A stretch of 64,000 nucleotides of DNA from Corynebacterium xerosis NBRC 16721 = ATCC 373 (GTDB lineage Bacteria > Actinomycetota > Actinomycetes > Mycobacteriales > Mycobacteriaceae): contig NZ_BCRD01000002.1 in NCBI RefSeq assembly GCF_001552415.1, positions 186,001-250,000 on the forward strand. Direction: 5' to 3'. Of the stretch, positions 1 through 8,313 are shown one piece after another. A model generated the notes under the pieces. That model worked only from the letters and a program-made list of their open reading frames with translations. It had not been told where the DNA came from and did no database searches. Both the position numbers and the translations under genes were made by a program. Numbering within the stretch: the first letter of the stretch is position 1; every line of letters starts with the position of its first letter.

Positions 1-732
1 GGCACGACGCTGACGGTGCTGACGGAAGAGTCCCGCCGGGCACTGCAGATCCAGCGCTGGAGGAAGCAAATGCGCAATCACACCGTCGTCATCGGCTACG
101 GAACCAAGGGACGATCGGCCATTTCCGCGCTGCTGGCGGACGGCGCCGATCCGTCGCAGATCGTCGTCGTCGACACCGACCAGCACGCCCTCGACCAGGC
201 CAGCGTCCGGGGCCTGGTCACCGTGCACGGGTCGGCGACGAAGGCCGACGTGCTCAAACTCGCCGGCATCCCGCGGGCCCGTTCCGTCGTCGTGGCCCCG
301 AACAAGGACGACACCGCCGTGCTGGTGACGCTGTCGGTGCGCGAGATCGCCCCGGGCGCGACCATCGTGGCATCGGTGCGCGAATCGGAAAACCGGCACC
401 TGCTCACCCAGTCCGGCGCCGACCAGGTGGTCATCTCCTCCGAAACGGCCGGCCGCATGCTCGGCCTGGCCACCGTGACGCCGTCCGTGGTGGAGATGAT
501 GGAGGACCTGCTCAGCCCCGACGAAGGTTTCTCGGTGGCCGAACGCCTGGTCACCGAGGAAGAGATCGGCGCGAACCCGCGCCATCTCGCCGACATCGTG
601 CTGGGCGTGGTGCGCTCCGGCGAGCTGTATCGCATCGACTCGCCGGAGTGCGAGTCCGTCGAGCCGGGCGACCGGCTGCTCTACGTCCGGCGCGTGCTCA
701 GCGGGGAAGCCGATCCGGATGCCGTCAAATAG
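1..732 (+). CDS. Potassium channel, C-terminal RCK/TrkA-N part (partial)
   Basis: The reading frame is open from the first base, so the gene continues upstream of the window; 243 residues are visible. The sequence VVIGYGTKGRSA is the glycine-rich start of a TrkA-N/RCK nucleotide-binding fold. It follows a basic helix (RRALQIQRWRKQMRN) that in the family links the pore to the RCK domain. RCK domains gate potassium channels in response to bound ligand. The product resembles the corynebacterial CglK and mycobacterial Rv3200c type, whose pore helices would lie upstream. A GTG at position 16 is internal and is probably not the true start. The 3' end overlaps uvrD2 by 14 nt, as in M. tuberculosis, where the channel and uvrD2 are close neighbours. 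Confidence 0.85.
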   Translation, partial: GTTLTVLTEESRRALQIQRWRKQMRNHTVVIGYGTKGRSAISALLADGADPSQIVVVDTDQHALDQASVRGLVTVHGSATKADVLKLAGIPRARSVVVAPNKDDTAVLVTLSVREIAPGATIVASVRESENRHLLTQSGADQVVISSETAGRMLGLATVTPSVVEMMEDLLSPDEGFSVAERLVTEEEIGANPRHLADIVLGVVRSGELYRIDSPECESVEPGDRLLYVRRVLSGEADPDAVK

Positions 733-2845
733 CCCCGTCCCCGGCGGCGGGGTGTCCCTGGACCCGGACCAGATGGAGGCGGCGACCGCCCCGCTGGGCC
801 CGGTGTGCATCCTCGCCGGCGCCGGCACCGGCAAGACCCGCACCATCACCCACCGCATCGACCACCTGATCCGCTCCGGATTCGTGCAGCCGCAGAAGAT
901 CCTGGCCGTGACGTTCACGGCGCGGGCGGCGGGGGAGATGCGCGACCGGCTCACCGCGATGGGGTCGACGGGCGTGCAGGCCCGCACGTTCCACTCCGCG
1001 GCCCTGCGGCAGCTGCGCTACTTCTGGCCGCAGGTCGCCGGGGACCTGCCGTGGCGGTTGCTGGACAACAAGTTCTCCGTCGTCGCCCGCGCCGTCCGCG
1101 CCACCGGCCTGGACTCCGGCAAGGAGACCATCCGCGACGTCATGGGCGAGATCGAATGGGCGAAGGCGTCCCTGGTCACGCCGGAAGGGTACGCGGCGGC
1201 CGTCGACGAGCGCGGGCGGGTGGCCCCCGTGCCGGCCGACAAGCTGGCGAACGCCTACCGCACCTACGAGGACATGAAGACCTCGCCGGACGGCATGCTC
1301 CTCGACTTCGACGACCTGCTGCTGCACACCGCCGGCGCGATGGAGAATTCGCGGGCGGTCGCCGAGGAGTTCCGGGCGCAGTACCGCAGCTTCGTCGTCG
1401 ACGAGTACCAGGACGTCACGCCGCTGCAGCAGCGCGTTCTCGACGCATGGTTGGGCGAGCGCGACGACCTGACGGTGGTCGGCGACGCCAACCAGACCAT
1501 CTACTCGTTCACCGGCGCCACCCCGGAGTACCTGATGAACTTCTCGCGCCGGTTCCCCGACGCGACCGTGGTGCGCCTGCAGCGCGACTACCGGTCGACG
1601 CCGCAGGTGGTGCACCTGGCCAACGAGGTCATCGGCAAGGCGAAGGGCCGGCTGGCCGGGTCTCGCCTGCAGCTGATCGGCCAGCGCCCCGACGGCCCGG
1701 AGCCGGGCTACACCGAGTACGACGACGAGCCGCAGGAGGCCCGGATCGTCGCGCAGCAGATCCGCGGGTTGATTTCGTCGGGCACGGCGCCGTCCGAGAT
1801 CGCCGTCCTGTACCGCGTCAACGCGCAGTCGGCGGTGTTCGAGCAGGCGCTCAGCGAGGCCGCGATCCCGTACCAGGTCCGCGGCGGCGAGGGCTTCTAC
1901 CAGCGCCCCGAGGTCAAGCAGGCCGTGGCGGAGCTCATCCGAGTCGCCCGCCGCCCCGACGTGGCCACCACCGGCGACGGCACGGCGGGCACCACCGGCG
2001 AGGCGCTGCGCGGGCCGAAGCTCGCCGCGCTGGTGCGCCAAACGCTGGTGCCGCTGGGATTGACGAAGGAAGAGCCGGAGGGCGCGCAGGCCCGCGAGCG
2101 CTGGCAGTCGCTGGGTGCGCTGGCGGATCTGTGCGAGGAACTGGTCCACGCCGATCCGGAGCTGCGCATCGAGGGGCTGCTGGGCCAGCTGCGCACCCGC
2201 CAGCAGGCGAAGCAGCCGCCGACGGTGCAGGGCGTGACGCTGGCCAGCCTCCACGCCGCCAAGGGCCTGGAGTGGGACGCGGTGTTCCTGGTCGGTCTGA
2301 CCGACGGCAACATCCCCATCCAGCACGCGCTGAAGAAGGGCGATGATTCGCAGGACGTCGAGGAGGAGCGCCGTCTGCTGTACGTCGGCGTCACCCGCGC
2401 CCGCGAGCATCTGGAACTGTCGTGGTCGCTGTCGCGGCAGGAGGGCGGCCGCCGCACGCGCCGCCGCAGCCGCTTCCTCGAGGGCCTCGACGTCCCCGGC
2501 CTGGCGAAGGCCGCACCTGCGCCGACGACCAAGAAGAAGCCGACGACGTGCCGCACGTGCGGGGGCCGCTTGACGACGAACGCCGAGCGCATCATCGGCC
2601 GCTGCTCGAAGTGCCCCTCGGACGTCGATCCGGCGCTGGTCGAGACCATCCGCGCGTGGCGCGCCGAAACCGCCCGCGAGATGTCGGTGCCGGCGTACGT
2701 GGTGTTCTCCGACGCGACGCTGGCGGCGATCGCCGAGGCGCGGCCGACGGATCCGGCGGGACTGCTCGCCGTGCCCGGCATCGGGCCGGTGAAGTTCGAG
2801 CGGTTCGGTCCGCAGCTGCTCGCGCTCATCGCGTCGGTGGGGTGA
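719..2845 (+). CDS. uvrD2: ATP-dependent DNA helicase UvrD2 with HRDC domain
   Basis: Superfamily 1A 3'-5' DNA helicase of 708 residues, matching the usual length of actinobacterial UvrD2. Walker A AGAGTGKT lies at residues 33-40 and the Walker B/motif II DEYQD at 228-232. Further motifs include VVGDANQTIYSFTGA and LYVGVTRARE. A tetracysteine segment (two CxxC pairs, about residues 611-632) precedes a C-terminal HRDC domain (about 640-708). In mycobacterial UvrD2 the HRDC domain is attached through the same kind of tetracysteine linker. The product unwinds DNA in repair and recombination. The ATG at 719 overlaps the channel gene; a GTG 11 codons later is an alternative start. Mycobacteria carry whiB7 next to this gene, but none is visible here. 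Confidence 0.93.
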   Translation: MPSNSPVPGGGVSLDPDQMEAATAPLGPVCILAGAGTGKTRTITHRIDHLIRSGFVQPQKILAVTFTARAAGEMRDRLTAMGSTGVQARTFHSAALRQLRYFWPQVAGDLPWRLLDNKFSVVARAVRATGLDSGKETIRDVMGEIEWAKASLVTPEGYAAAVDERGRVAPVPADKLANAYRTYEDMKTSPDGMLLDFDDLLLHTAGAMENSRAVAEEFRAQYRSFVVDEYQDVTPLQQRVLDAWLGERDDLTVVGDANQTIYSFTGATPEYLMNFSRRFPDATVVRLQRDYRSTPQVVHLANEVIGKAKGRLAGSRLQLIGQRPDGPEPGYTEYDDEPQEARIVAQQIRGLISSGTAPSEIAVLYRVNAQSAVFEQALSEAAIPYQVRGGEGFYQRPEVKQAVAELIRVARRPDVATTGDGTAGTTGEALRGPKLAALVRQTLVPLGLTKEEPEGAQARERWQSLGALADLCEELVHADPELRIEGLLGQLRTRQQAKQPPTVQGVTLASLHAAKGLEWDAVFLVGLTDGNIPIQHALKKGDDSQDVEEERRLLYVGVTRAREHLELSWSLSRQEGGRRTRRRSRFLEGLDVPGLAKAAPAPTTKKKPTTCRTCGGRLTTNAERIIGRCSKCPSDVDPALVETIRAWRAETAREMSVPAYVVFSDATLAAIAEARPTDPAGLLAVPGIGPVKFERFGPQLLALIASVG

Positions 2846-2854
2846 GCGCCGGGC

Positions 2855-2865
2855 CGTCGCCAAGC
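2855..2865 (+). repeat. Dispersed 11-bp motif CGTCGYMAAGC, copy 1
   Basis: CGTCGCCAAGC begins 10 nt after the uvrD2 stop codon, is preceded by GGGC and followed by GAAAAA. See the finding on the dispersed motif. Confidence 0.6.
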
Positions 2866-2904
2866 GAAAAAGCGGGGATCCCGCGGCATCGGTAGCGTGG
2901 GGCC

Positions 2905-3585
2905 ATGCGAATCCACGTCATCGGAGCACACGGAAAAGTCGCGCTGCGGGGGCTGCCCCTGCTGGCGGCCGCGGGCCACGAGGTCGTCGGGGTGATCCGC
3001 AATCCGGATCACGCGGGCGAGATCGAGAAGACCGGCGCCGAGCCGCACGTCGTCGACATCGAACGCCTCGACGGGGACGGATGGAAGGCCCTGCTCGCCG
3101 ATACTGACCTGGTCGTGTGGTCGGCCGGCGCCGGCGGCGGCGACCCGGAGCGCACCAAGTCGGTCGACGAGGTCGCCGCGATCGCGTCGATGGACGCCAC
3201 CCCGCGCGATGCGGGCTACGTGATGGTGTCCTACTGGGGCGCGCGCCGCGACCACGGCGTCCCGGCGGACAATCCCTTCGTCCATTACGCCGACGCCAAG
3301 GCCGCGGCCGACGAGCACCTGCGGGGCTCGGGGCTGCGCCACGTGATCCTGAAGCCGGGCGCCCTGACGCTGGAGCCCGCCGGCAACGTGTACGTCGGCG
3401 ACGACTCCGCGGACGTACCCGAGGGCGTCGAGGGCACCACCTCCCGAGCCACCGTCGCCGCGATGATCGCGCACGTGGTCGGCCGTTTCGACGAGCTCGT
3501 CGGCGATGGCCCGGGCGCGTCGCGCGAGATCGCGTTCCTCGACGGCGACGACCCGCTTTCCGAGGCCGTGGCAGCGCGGAACTAA
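2905..3585 (+). CDS. NAD(P)-binding atypical SDR-like protein
   Basis: 226-residue Rossmann-fold protein of the NAD(P)H-binding/YwnB type. The N-terminus MRIHVIGAHGKVALRG contains the GxxGxxxxxG cofactor loop. The middle has a conserved Y-G-A-R-R-like stretch and KPGALT, typical of atypical short-chain dehydrogenases related to NmrA. Its substrate is unknown, and such proteins often act as redox sensors or epimerase-like oxidoreductases. A -10 box TAGCGT at 2893-2898 ends 6 nt before the ATG and no ribosome binding site is present, which suggests a leaderless transcript. It follows uvrD2 in the same orientation but has its own promoter. Confidence 0.8.
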   Translation: MRIHVIGAHGKVALRGLPLLAAAGHEVVGVIRNPDHAGEIEKTGAEPHVVDIERLDGDGWKALLADTDLVVWSAGAGGGDPERTKSVDEVAAIASMDATPRDAGYVMVSYWGARRDHGVPADNPFVHYADAKAAADEHLRGSGLRHVILKPGALTLEPAGNVYVGDDSADVPEGVEGTTSRATVAAMIAHVVGRFDELVGDGPGASREIAFLDGDDPLSEAVAARN

Positions 3586-3607
3586 ACGCCGGGGCTCGAT
3601 GGCCCGT

Positions 3608-3874
3608 TCACCCTCCGTCGCCGATGCGGGAGGCGGCGGACCAGGCGGCCTCGGCGTGGCCGATGGCCAAGTCGAGGGCGTCGGCGCAGGCGCGCAGTTC
3701 CTCGGCGACGGCGTCGGCGGCCTCGGCCGGGGTGATCACGGAAGAGTCGTCCACCGTCAAGGCCCGCCGGTCCCACACCTCCGCGCCGGCCACCAGCTGA
3801 CGGACCTGGTCGACGATGCCCGACAGGGCCTCATGGGTCATGCCCACCTGCGCGTACAACTCCTGGGGTCGCAT
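3608..3874 (-). CDS. Small helical hypothetical protein (88 aa)
   Basis: I do not recognise a named family. The 88 residues are acidic and predicted to be mostly helical (MRPQELYAQVGMTHEALSGIVDQVRQLVAG at the start), with no cysteines or membrane segment. The length and helix pattern recall small WXG100- or ESX-like proteins, but no WxG motif is present. The reading frame is supported by a -10 box TAGCGT (reverse strand, 3887-3882) exactly 7 nt before the ATG. The TAG of this box is also the stop codon of the upstream ABC1 kinase gene. The pair could be co-transcribed as well as separately initiated. Confidence 0.6.
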   Translation of the reverse strand: MRPQELYAQVGMTHEALSGIVDQVRQLVAGAEVWDRRALTVDDSSVITPAEAADAVAEELRACADALDLAIGHAEAAWSAASRIGDGG

Positions 3875-3884
3875 GGCGGTGACG

Positions 3885-5195
3885 CTACCGCGACCCGCCC
3901 AACCCCACCATCTCGGGATAATGCTCGGCGATGACCTGCCGGTACGGGGCCGGCGCCGACAGCTGCGACAGCACCGCGACGGCGCCGGCGAGGATGCGGT
4001 GGATCATGATGTAGCGCTTGGGCATCCCGAACTTGCGGCCCAGCTTCGACTGCGGCGACATCGGGTCCATGAACGGCCCCATCACCCGCTTGAGCCAGGC
4101 GACGGTGAACGTGAAATCGTCGTGCGACAGCGGCTCGGCGAAGGGCAGCAGGAACGCCTCGACCTCCTCCGGCGTCAGATCCTTCTCCCGGCCGCCGGTG
4201 ACGTAGCCGTGGCGCACGGCCAGATCGAGCAGATCCTCCCGGCGCCCGTCGACGACCGCGGCGACGAGCTCGATCAGCGGCCGCGGCAGCCCCTCCGGCA
4301 CATGGATGCACGCGCCGAAGTCGATGACGGTGAGCACGCCGTCGTCGCGGAGCAGGAAGTTCCCCGGGTGCGGGTCGGTGTGCATGCGGTGCACCAGGTC
4401 GGGGGAAGCGAACTCGAAGACGGTCAGGGCCTCGGCGGCGATGGACCGCTGCTCCGCGGTGCCGTGGTCGATGATCTCGCCCAGGCGCACGCCCTCCACC
4501 CATTCGCTGACCAGCACCTTCGGCGACGACGCGTACACCTTGGGCACGTGCAGGCGGGGTTCCTCGCCATGGCCGAATGAGGCGTGGAACGCCCGCTGGT
4601 GGTCTGCCTCGATGCGGTAGTCGAGCTCGTCGAGGACGTTGTCGGCGATTTCGTCGACCAGATCCGACATGTTCATGCCGTCCTCGAGCTGCTGCAGGAT
4701 GGGCGTGATCACCTTCAACTGCCGCAGATCCGCCTTGATGGCCTTGTCGGCACCCGGGTACTGCACCTTCACCGCCACCGGCGACCCGTCCGACCACACG
4801 GCGCGGTGCACCTGGCCGATCGAGGCCGCGGCCACGGGCACGTCGTCGAATTCGAGGAAGCGGTCCCGCCACGCCGTGCCCAACTGCCGGTCCAGGACCC
4901 GGTGGACGGACGACGCCGGCAGGGGAGGGGCCTCCGCCTGCAGCGACCGCAGCGTGCCGGACAGTGGCTCGGCCAGTTCGTCGGGCAGGATCGGCGCGAA
5001 GATGCTCAACGCCTGCCCCACCTTCATCGCCCCGCCCTTGAGCTCGCCGAGCACCGCGGCCAGTTGTTCCGCCGTCTTGCGCGGGTTCGTCGCCCGGCTG
5101 CGGGGGTTCAGCGCGCGGGCACCCGCGGACAACGGCACCGACGCCAACTTCGCGGCGCGGCGGAACGGGGAACCGGACACCGACTGATCGCTCAT
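3885..5195 (-). CDS. ABC1/UbiB-family atypical kinase
   Basis: 436-residue protein of the ABC1/ADCK/UbiB family. It carries the family-defining KxGQ motif (KVGQALS) near residue 60, an alanine-rich AAASIGQVHRA nucleotide loop, VAVKVQYPG with the ATP-site lysine, HTDPHPGNFLL as catalytic loop and VIDFGA as the metal-binding segment. Members are membrane-associated ATPases or kinases linked to isoprenoid quinone or lipid homeostasis; M. tuberculosis Rv3197 is the syntenic counterpart. The frame is open back to 5333, but a -10-like CACAAT (reverse strand, 5208-5203) ends 7 nt before the ATG at 5195, which favours that start. An alternative ATG lies at 5204. Confidence 0.88.
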   Translation of the reverse strand: MSDQSVSGSPFRRAAKLASVPLSAGARALNPRSRATNPRKTAEQLAAVLGELKGGAMKVGQALSIFAPILPDELAEPLSGTLRSLQAEAPPLPASSVHRVLDRQLGTAWRDRFLEFDDVPVAAASIGQVHRAVWSDGSPVAVKVQYPGADKAIKADLRQLKVITPILQQLEDGMNMSDLVDEIADNVLDELDYRIEADHQRAFHASFGHGEEPRLHVPKVYASSPKVLVSEWVEGVRLGEIIDHGTAEQRSIAAEALTVFEFASPDLVHRMHTDPHPGNFLLRDDGVLTVIDFGACIHVPEGLPRPLIELVAAVVDGRREDLLDLAVRHGYVTGGREKDLTPEEVEAFLLPFAEPLSHDDFTFTVAWLKRVMGPFMDPMSPQSKLGRKFGMPKRYIMIHRILAGAVAVLSQLSAPAPYRQVIAEHYPEMVGLGGSR

Positions 5196-5220
5196 GGGGG
5201 CCATTGTGCCCGTTATCGGA

Positions 5221-6120
5221 TCATCGGCGAGGGGATCGGCCGCCGGCGGCGCACACCGGGCAGCGCGGATGCGGCAGCAGGGGGCGCACGCCCGACCGCA
5301 GCACGTGGGGGTCGACGAGCACTTCGGCGCCACGCAGGGGCCCGGGCGCGGCCAGCTGGGCCATGATCGTCGCCACCGTCGCGGCTACGGTCTCCGGCGG
5401 CGCGCCGCCCACCCGCCCCGCCAGCTGCAGCGCCAGCACGCGCCGCGCCGGATCGTCGTCCACGCGGTGCGCTTCGGCGCAGGCGGGGCACGGCGCCAGC
5501 GCATCCGGGGTCCACGGGCCGACCACGCCGGCCCCGTCGCGAAGCACCGCCGACAGGTGCGGGATCCCGCGTCCCCGCAGCGTCGACAACAGGGGCTCGT
5601 CCGGCACCTCGAAGCCGGTGAGCACCACGGTGCCGATGTCCGCGGTGGGGGTGCGTTCCAGCCACCGCCGGGTATCGCGGTCCGGGATGCGCGAGGCCGG
5701 CGTCCGGCCGCGCAGCCGCAGCGCGTCGACGAGCCGGTGGCGCAGGCCGTCGCGGCCGACGACGGTCACGGGCCCGGGTTCCCGCTGCTTGTCGACGAGC
5801 CCAGCCCGACGCAGTTCCGCGACCAGGGCCGTCGCGATCGCCGGGGACAATTCCGTGCCCGACAGTTCGGCTTCTAGGCACGATCCGCGCGTCGCGGACA
5901 GGAACGCGGAGAAGACCGGGCCGGGTGGCATCCCCTCCGGCAGCGGGAACACCACGCAAGTTCGCGGGTCCGCCCCGAACTGGATGCGGCCGCCCGGGCG
6001 CAGCAGCACCGGAACGTGGCGGTGCAGCAGCACCGGCGCGGATCCCCCGATCTCAACCCCCATGCCGACACTGAAGCACGCGGCCCCGGCGCGCGCACCC
6101 GGCCAATCGCCCCGTTTCAC
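5221..6120 (-). CDS. Lone cyclodehydratase/ThiF-like protein (Rv3196-like)
   Basis: 299-residue protein resembling the leader-binding/cyclodehydratase part of TOMM (azol(in)e peptide) enzymes. A degenerate N-terminal region is followed by a Rossmann-like middle. Two CxxC pairs (CPAC about 50 residues after the middle, CPVC near the C-terminus) would bind a structural zinc as in E1-like cyclodehydratases. No precursor peptide, dehydrogenase or YcaO gene is nearby, so classical azole synthesis is unlikely. Its position beside the ABC1 kinase and the YgjP metallopeptidase is conserved in mycobacteria (Rv3195-Rv3197), suggesting a housekeeping role that is not known to me. The start is uncertain: GTG at 6120 or ATG at 6063, which begins MGVEIGG. 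Confidence 0.7.
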   Translation of the reverse strand: MKRGDWPGARAGAACFSVGMGVEIGGSAPVLLHRHVPVLLRPGGRIQFGADPRTCVVFPLPEGMPPGPVFSAFLSATRGSCLEAELSGTELSPAIATALVAELRRAGLVDKQREPGPVTVVGRDGLRHRLVDALRLRGRTPASRIPDRDTRRWLERTPTADIGTVVLTGFEVPDEPLLSTLRGRGIPHLSAVLRDGAGVVGPWTPDALAPCPACAEAHRVDDDPARRVLALQLAGRVGGAPPETVAATVATIMAQLAAPGPLRGAEVLVDPHVLRSGVRPLLPHPRCPVCAAGGRSPRR

Positions 6121-6145
6121 CCCCGAACCCGTCTACGCTGGGGGC

Positions 6146-6682
6146 ATGGACCGCAGGCAACCGAAGCGCGAACGGCCCGACTACGGGCCCGACGTCGAGG
6201 TGCGGCGTTCCAAACGCCGCCGCCGCACGGTCTCCGCCCGCGCCGAGGGCAGCCGCATCGTGGTCATGGTCCCCGACGACCTGCCCGACTCGGAGGAGCG
6301 CCGGCAGATCGCCGAGATCGTCGAGCGCGTCCGCGACAAGGTAGGCAACAACCTCGACGACGCCGCGCTGGACAAGCGCGCCCGAAGGTTGGCCCGCACC
6401 GTGCTCGACGGCAAACCCCGCATTGAGTCCATCAAGTGGGTGCGCAACATGTCGAGGCGCTGGGCGTCGGTCACGGGCGATCCCGGCCGGATCCGCGTGT
6501 CGCACCGGCTCGCCGACGTCCCGGAATACGTGCTCGACGACGTCATCGTCCACGAGCTCGTCCACACCTTCATCGAGGACGGCCATTCCGACGAGTTTTG
6601 GGAATGGGCCGCGAAAGCCCCGCACCACGAACGGGCGCGGGGCTATCTGGAGGCGTACCAGCGCTGGGGAGTGCGGTCCTAG
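6146..6682 (+). CDS. YgjP/M48-type zinc metallopeptidase
   Basis: 178-residue protein of the YgjP-like (DUF45) metallopeptidase family. The HELVHTFIEDGHSDEFW segment supplies the HExxH zinc site and the downstream H-x-x-x-F/W typical of the family. The N-terminus is unusually basic (RRSKRRRRTVSAR). The ATG at 6146 lies 6 nt after a -10 box TACGCT (6134-6139) and has no ribosome binding site, which supports a leaderless start. The longer open frame back to 5204 is overlapped by the divergent gene and is rejected. Substrate unknown. Confidence 0.87.
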   Translation: MDRRQPKRERPDYGPDVEVRRSKRRRRTVSARAEGSRIVVMVPDDLPDSEERRQIAEIVERVRDKVGNNLDDAALDKRARRLARTVLDGKPRIESIKWVRNMSRRWASVTGDPGRIRVSHRLADVPEYVLDDVIVHELVHTFIEDGHSDEFWEWAAKAPHHERARGYLEAYQRWGVRS

Positions 6683-6733
6683 GCTGCGGCCGCCGGCGTT
6701 CGCCCGGTTCTCGTCGGCCCAGTTTTCGCCGGC

Positions 6734-8209
6734 CTAGTCTTCGTCGTCGCGCTTCTCGCGCTCGTCGCCTTCCTCGGCCTCCTTGCGCAGCTGGTCCTCC
6801 AGTGCCGCGATGGGGTCGAAGTCGTCGGAGGCGTCGCCGCCCAGCACGCCGTCGATGAACTCGGCGGAGTTGTCCAGGTCCTCGGCGACCGGCAGGAAGT
6901 CGGGGTGATCCCAGACGCCGTCGCGGCGCTCGACGCCCACGGCGGTGGTCAGGCGGCGCCACAGATCGGCGGCCTCCCGGACCTTCGGGGCGCCCAAGTC
7001 GATGCCGGTGGCCTTCTCCAGGGCCTGCTCCGCACCGCCGGTGACGCGGCGGCGGCGCCACGCCTCGTCGAGCTGCACCGCACCGGGCAGTCGCTCGCCC
7101 AGCGCGTCCTCGACCACCACGTCGACCCAGCCCTCGACCAGGGCCAGGAGGGTCTCCAGGCGGGTGCGGGCGTGCTGGTTGGCGGAGGTGATCTTCGGCG
7201 ACAGGTCCATGTTCTGCATGGCCGACATCGCCTCCTGCAGCTTCGCCGGATCCTGCATCGACTCCAGATCCAGACCGCGGGCGGCTTCCTCGACCCCCGA
7301 GTAATCCATGACCAGGCCGGAGGCGTACTCCTCCACCGAGGAGATCATCCGCTCGGCCAGCCACGGCACCCGGTCGTAGAGGCGCTGGTGGGCGGCCTCG
7401 CGGGCGGCGGCGTAGACGTACAGCTCTCGGGCGGGCAGCTCCAGCTCCTCGGCCATGGCCGTCAGGTGCGTCGGCAGCAGCGCTGCGGCACCGGTGGTGT
7501 GCAGCGGCAATCCCAGGTCCGAGGCGGTCAGCGCGTCCTTGGCCAGGTCCGCCAGCGCCCCGCCGAGCTGGACGCCGAAGTTCATGGAGTTCATCCGGCT
7601 CATCATCCCGAGCATCGGGCCCATCATCTCGCGGGCCTGCTCCGGCATGCCGGCGACGGAGGCCTCGGCCATCTGCTCCGCCACGGGATCGACGATGCGC
7701 TTCCACGTGGGCAGGGTGTGCTCCAGCCACTGCAGCGAATTCCAGCCCTCGGCGCGGTTGGCGCCGGCGGGCAGCGTCGTGGCCTCGTCGAGCCACAGCT
7801 CCGCCAGGCGCAGCGCGTCGGAGAGCGCCTCGCGCTCGGAATCGCGCACCGGCGCCACCTGGCCGATGCGCTGGCGGGCGATGCGCTCGGTGACGGAATG
7901 GTCCACCGGCGCGCCGCCGGCGGCGTCCATCTGCTGGCCCATGCCGGACATCATTTCGCCCAGCTGGCTGAGGAAGTCGCCCAGGCCACCGGGGCCGCCG
8001 GGACCACCGGCGCCGCCCTGGCCACCCTGGCCGCCTTGTCCGGGCTGGCCGGGCATGCCGAAGCCGCCCAACGGGAACCCGAAGAAACCGAAGTCGCCGA
8101 AGGGGTTCTGGCCGCCGGAGCCGCCGGAGCCGCCCTGACCGCCCTTGTCGTCGCCCTTGTCGCGATCGTCATCGTCGTCGGGCGTGAATCCGAATCCCTG
8201 TCCAGTCAT
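6734..8209 (-). CDS. Zincin_2 (DUF2342) family protein, putative zinc metalloprotease
   Basis: 491-residue protein of the family usually named zinc-dependent metalloprotease or coenzyme F420 biosynthesis-associated protein (M. tuberculosis Rv3195). The N-terminal 75 residues are low-complexity, rich in Gly, Asp and Gln. The core contains AREAAHQRLYDRVPWL, where a HExxH zinc site would sit; here the first position is Arg rather than His. The C-terminus is highly acidic with a D/E-rich tail. A -10 box TACGGT (reverse strand, 8222-8217) ends 7 nt before the ATG at 8209, fixing the start at MTGQGFGF. It is divergent from the PDZ/Lon-like protease gene, as in mycobacteria. Confidence 0.85.
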   Translation of the reverse strand: MTGQGFGFTPDDDDDRDKGDDKGGQGGSGGSGGQNPFGDFGFFGFPLGGFGMPGQPGQGGQGGQGGAGGPGGPGGLGDFLSQLGEMMSGMGQQMDAAGGAPVDHSVTERIARQRIGQVAPVRDSEREALSDALRLAELWLDEATTLPAGANRAEGWNSLQWLEHTLPTWKRIVDPVAEQMAEASVAGMPEQAREMMGPMLGMMSRMNSMNFGVQLGGALADLAKDALTASDLGLPLHTTGAAALLPTHLTAMAEELELPARELYVYAAAREAAHQRLYDRVPWLAERMISSVEEYASGLVMDYSGVEEAARGLDLESMQDPAKLQEAMSAMQNMDLSPKITSANQHARTRLETLLALVEGWVDVVVEDALGERLPGAVQLDEAWRRRRVTGGAEQALEKATGIDLGAPKVREAADLWRRLTTAVGVERRDGVWDHPDFLPVAEDLDNSAEFIDGVLGGDASDDFDPIAALEDQLRKEAEEGDEREKRDDED

Positions 8210-8313
8210 GCCCCCAACCGTACCGGCGGGGAGGTGCGCGGTCACTGAGCGCCAACCGGTTTTCCGCGGTGCTCGCGGAGGGCGAACACGATCCACCGGT
8301 AGGGTTGGCTTTC

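Noticed and set aside
725..2863. Long reverse-strand frames opposite uvrD2 and many other genes (for example 9545-11989 and 39812-42169)
   Set aside because: Shadow frames caused by high GC; no recognisable motifs and Arg/Pro/Gly-rich composition.
2846..3884. A whiB7 gene between uvrD2 and the ABC1 kinase, as in M. tuberculosis
   Set aside because: No four-cysteine WhiB motif is encoded on either strand in this interval.
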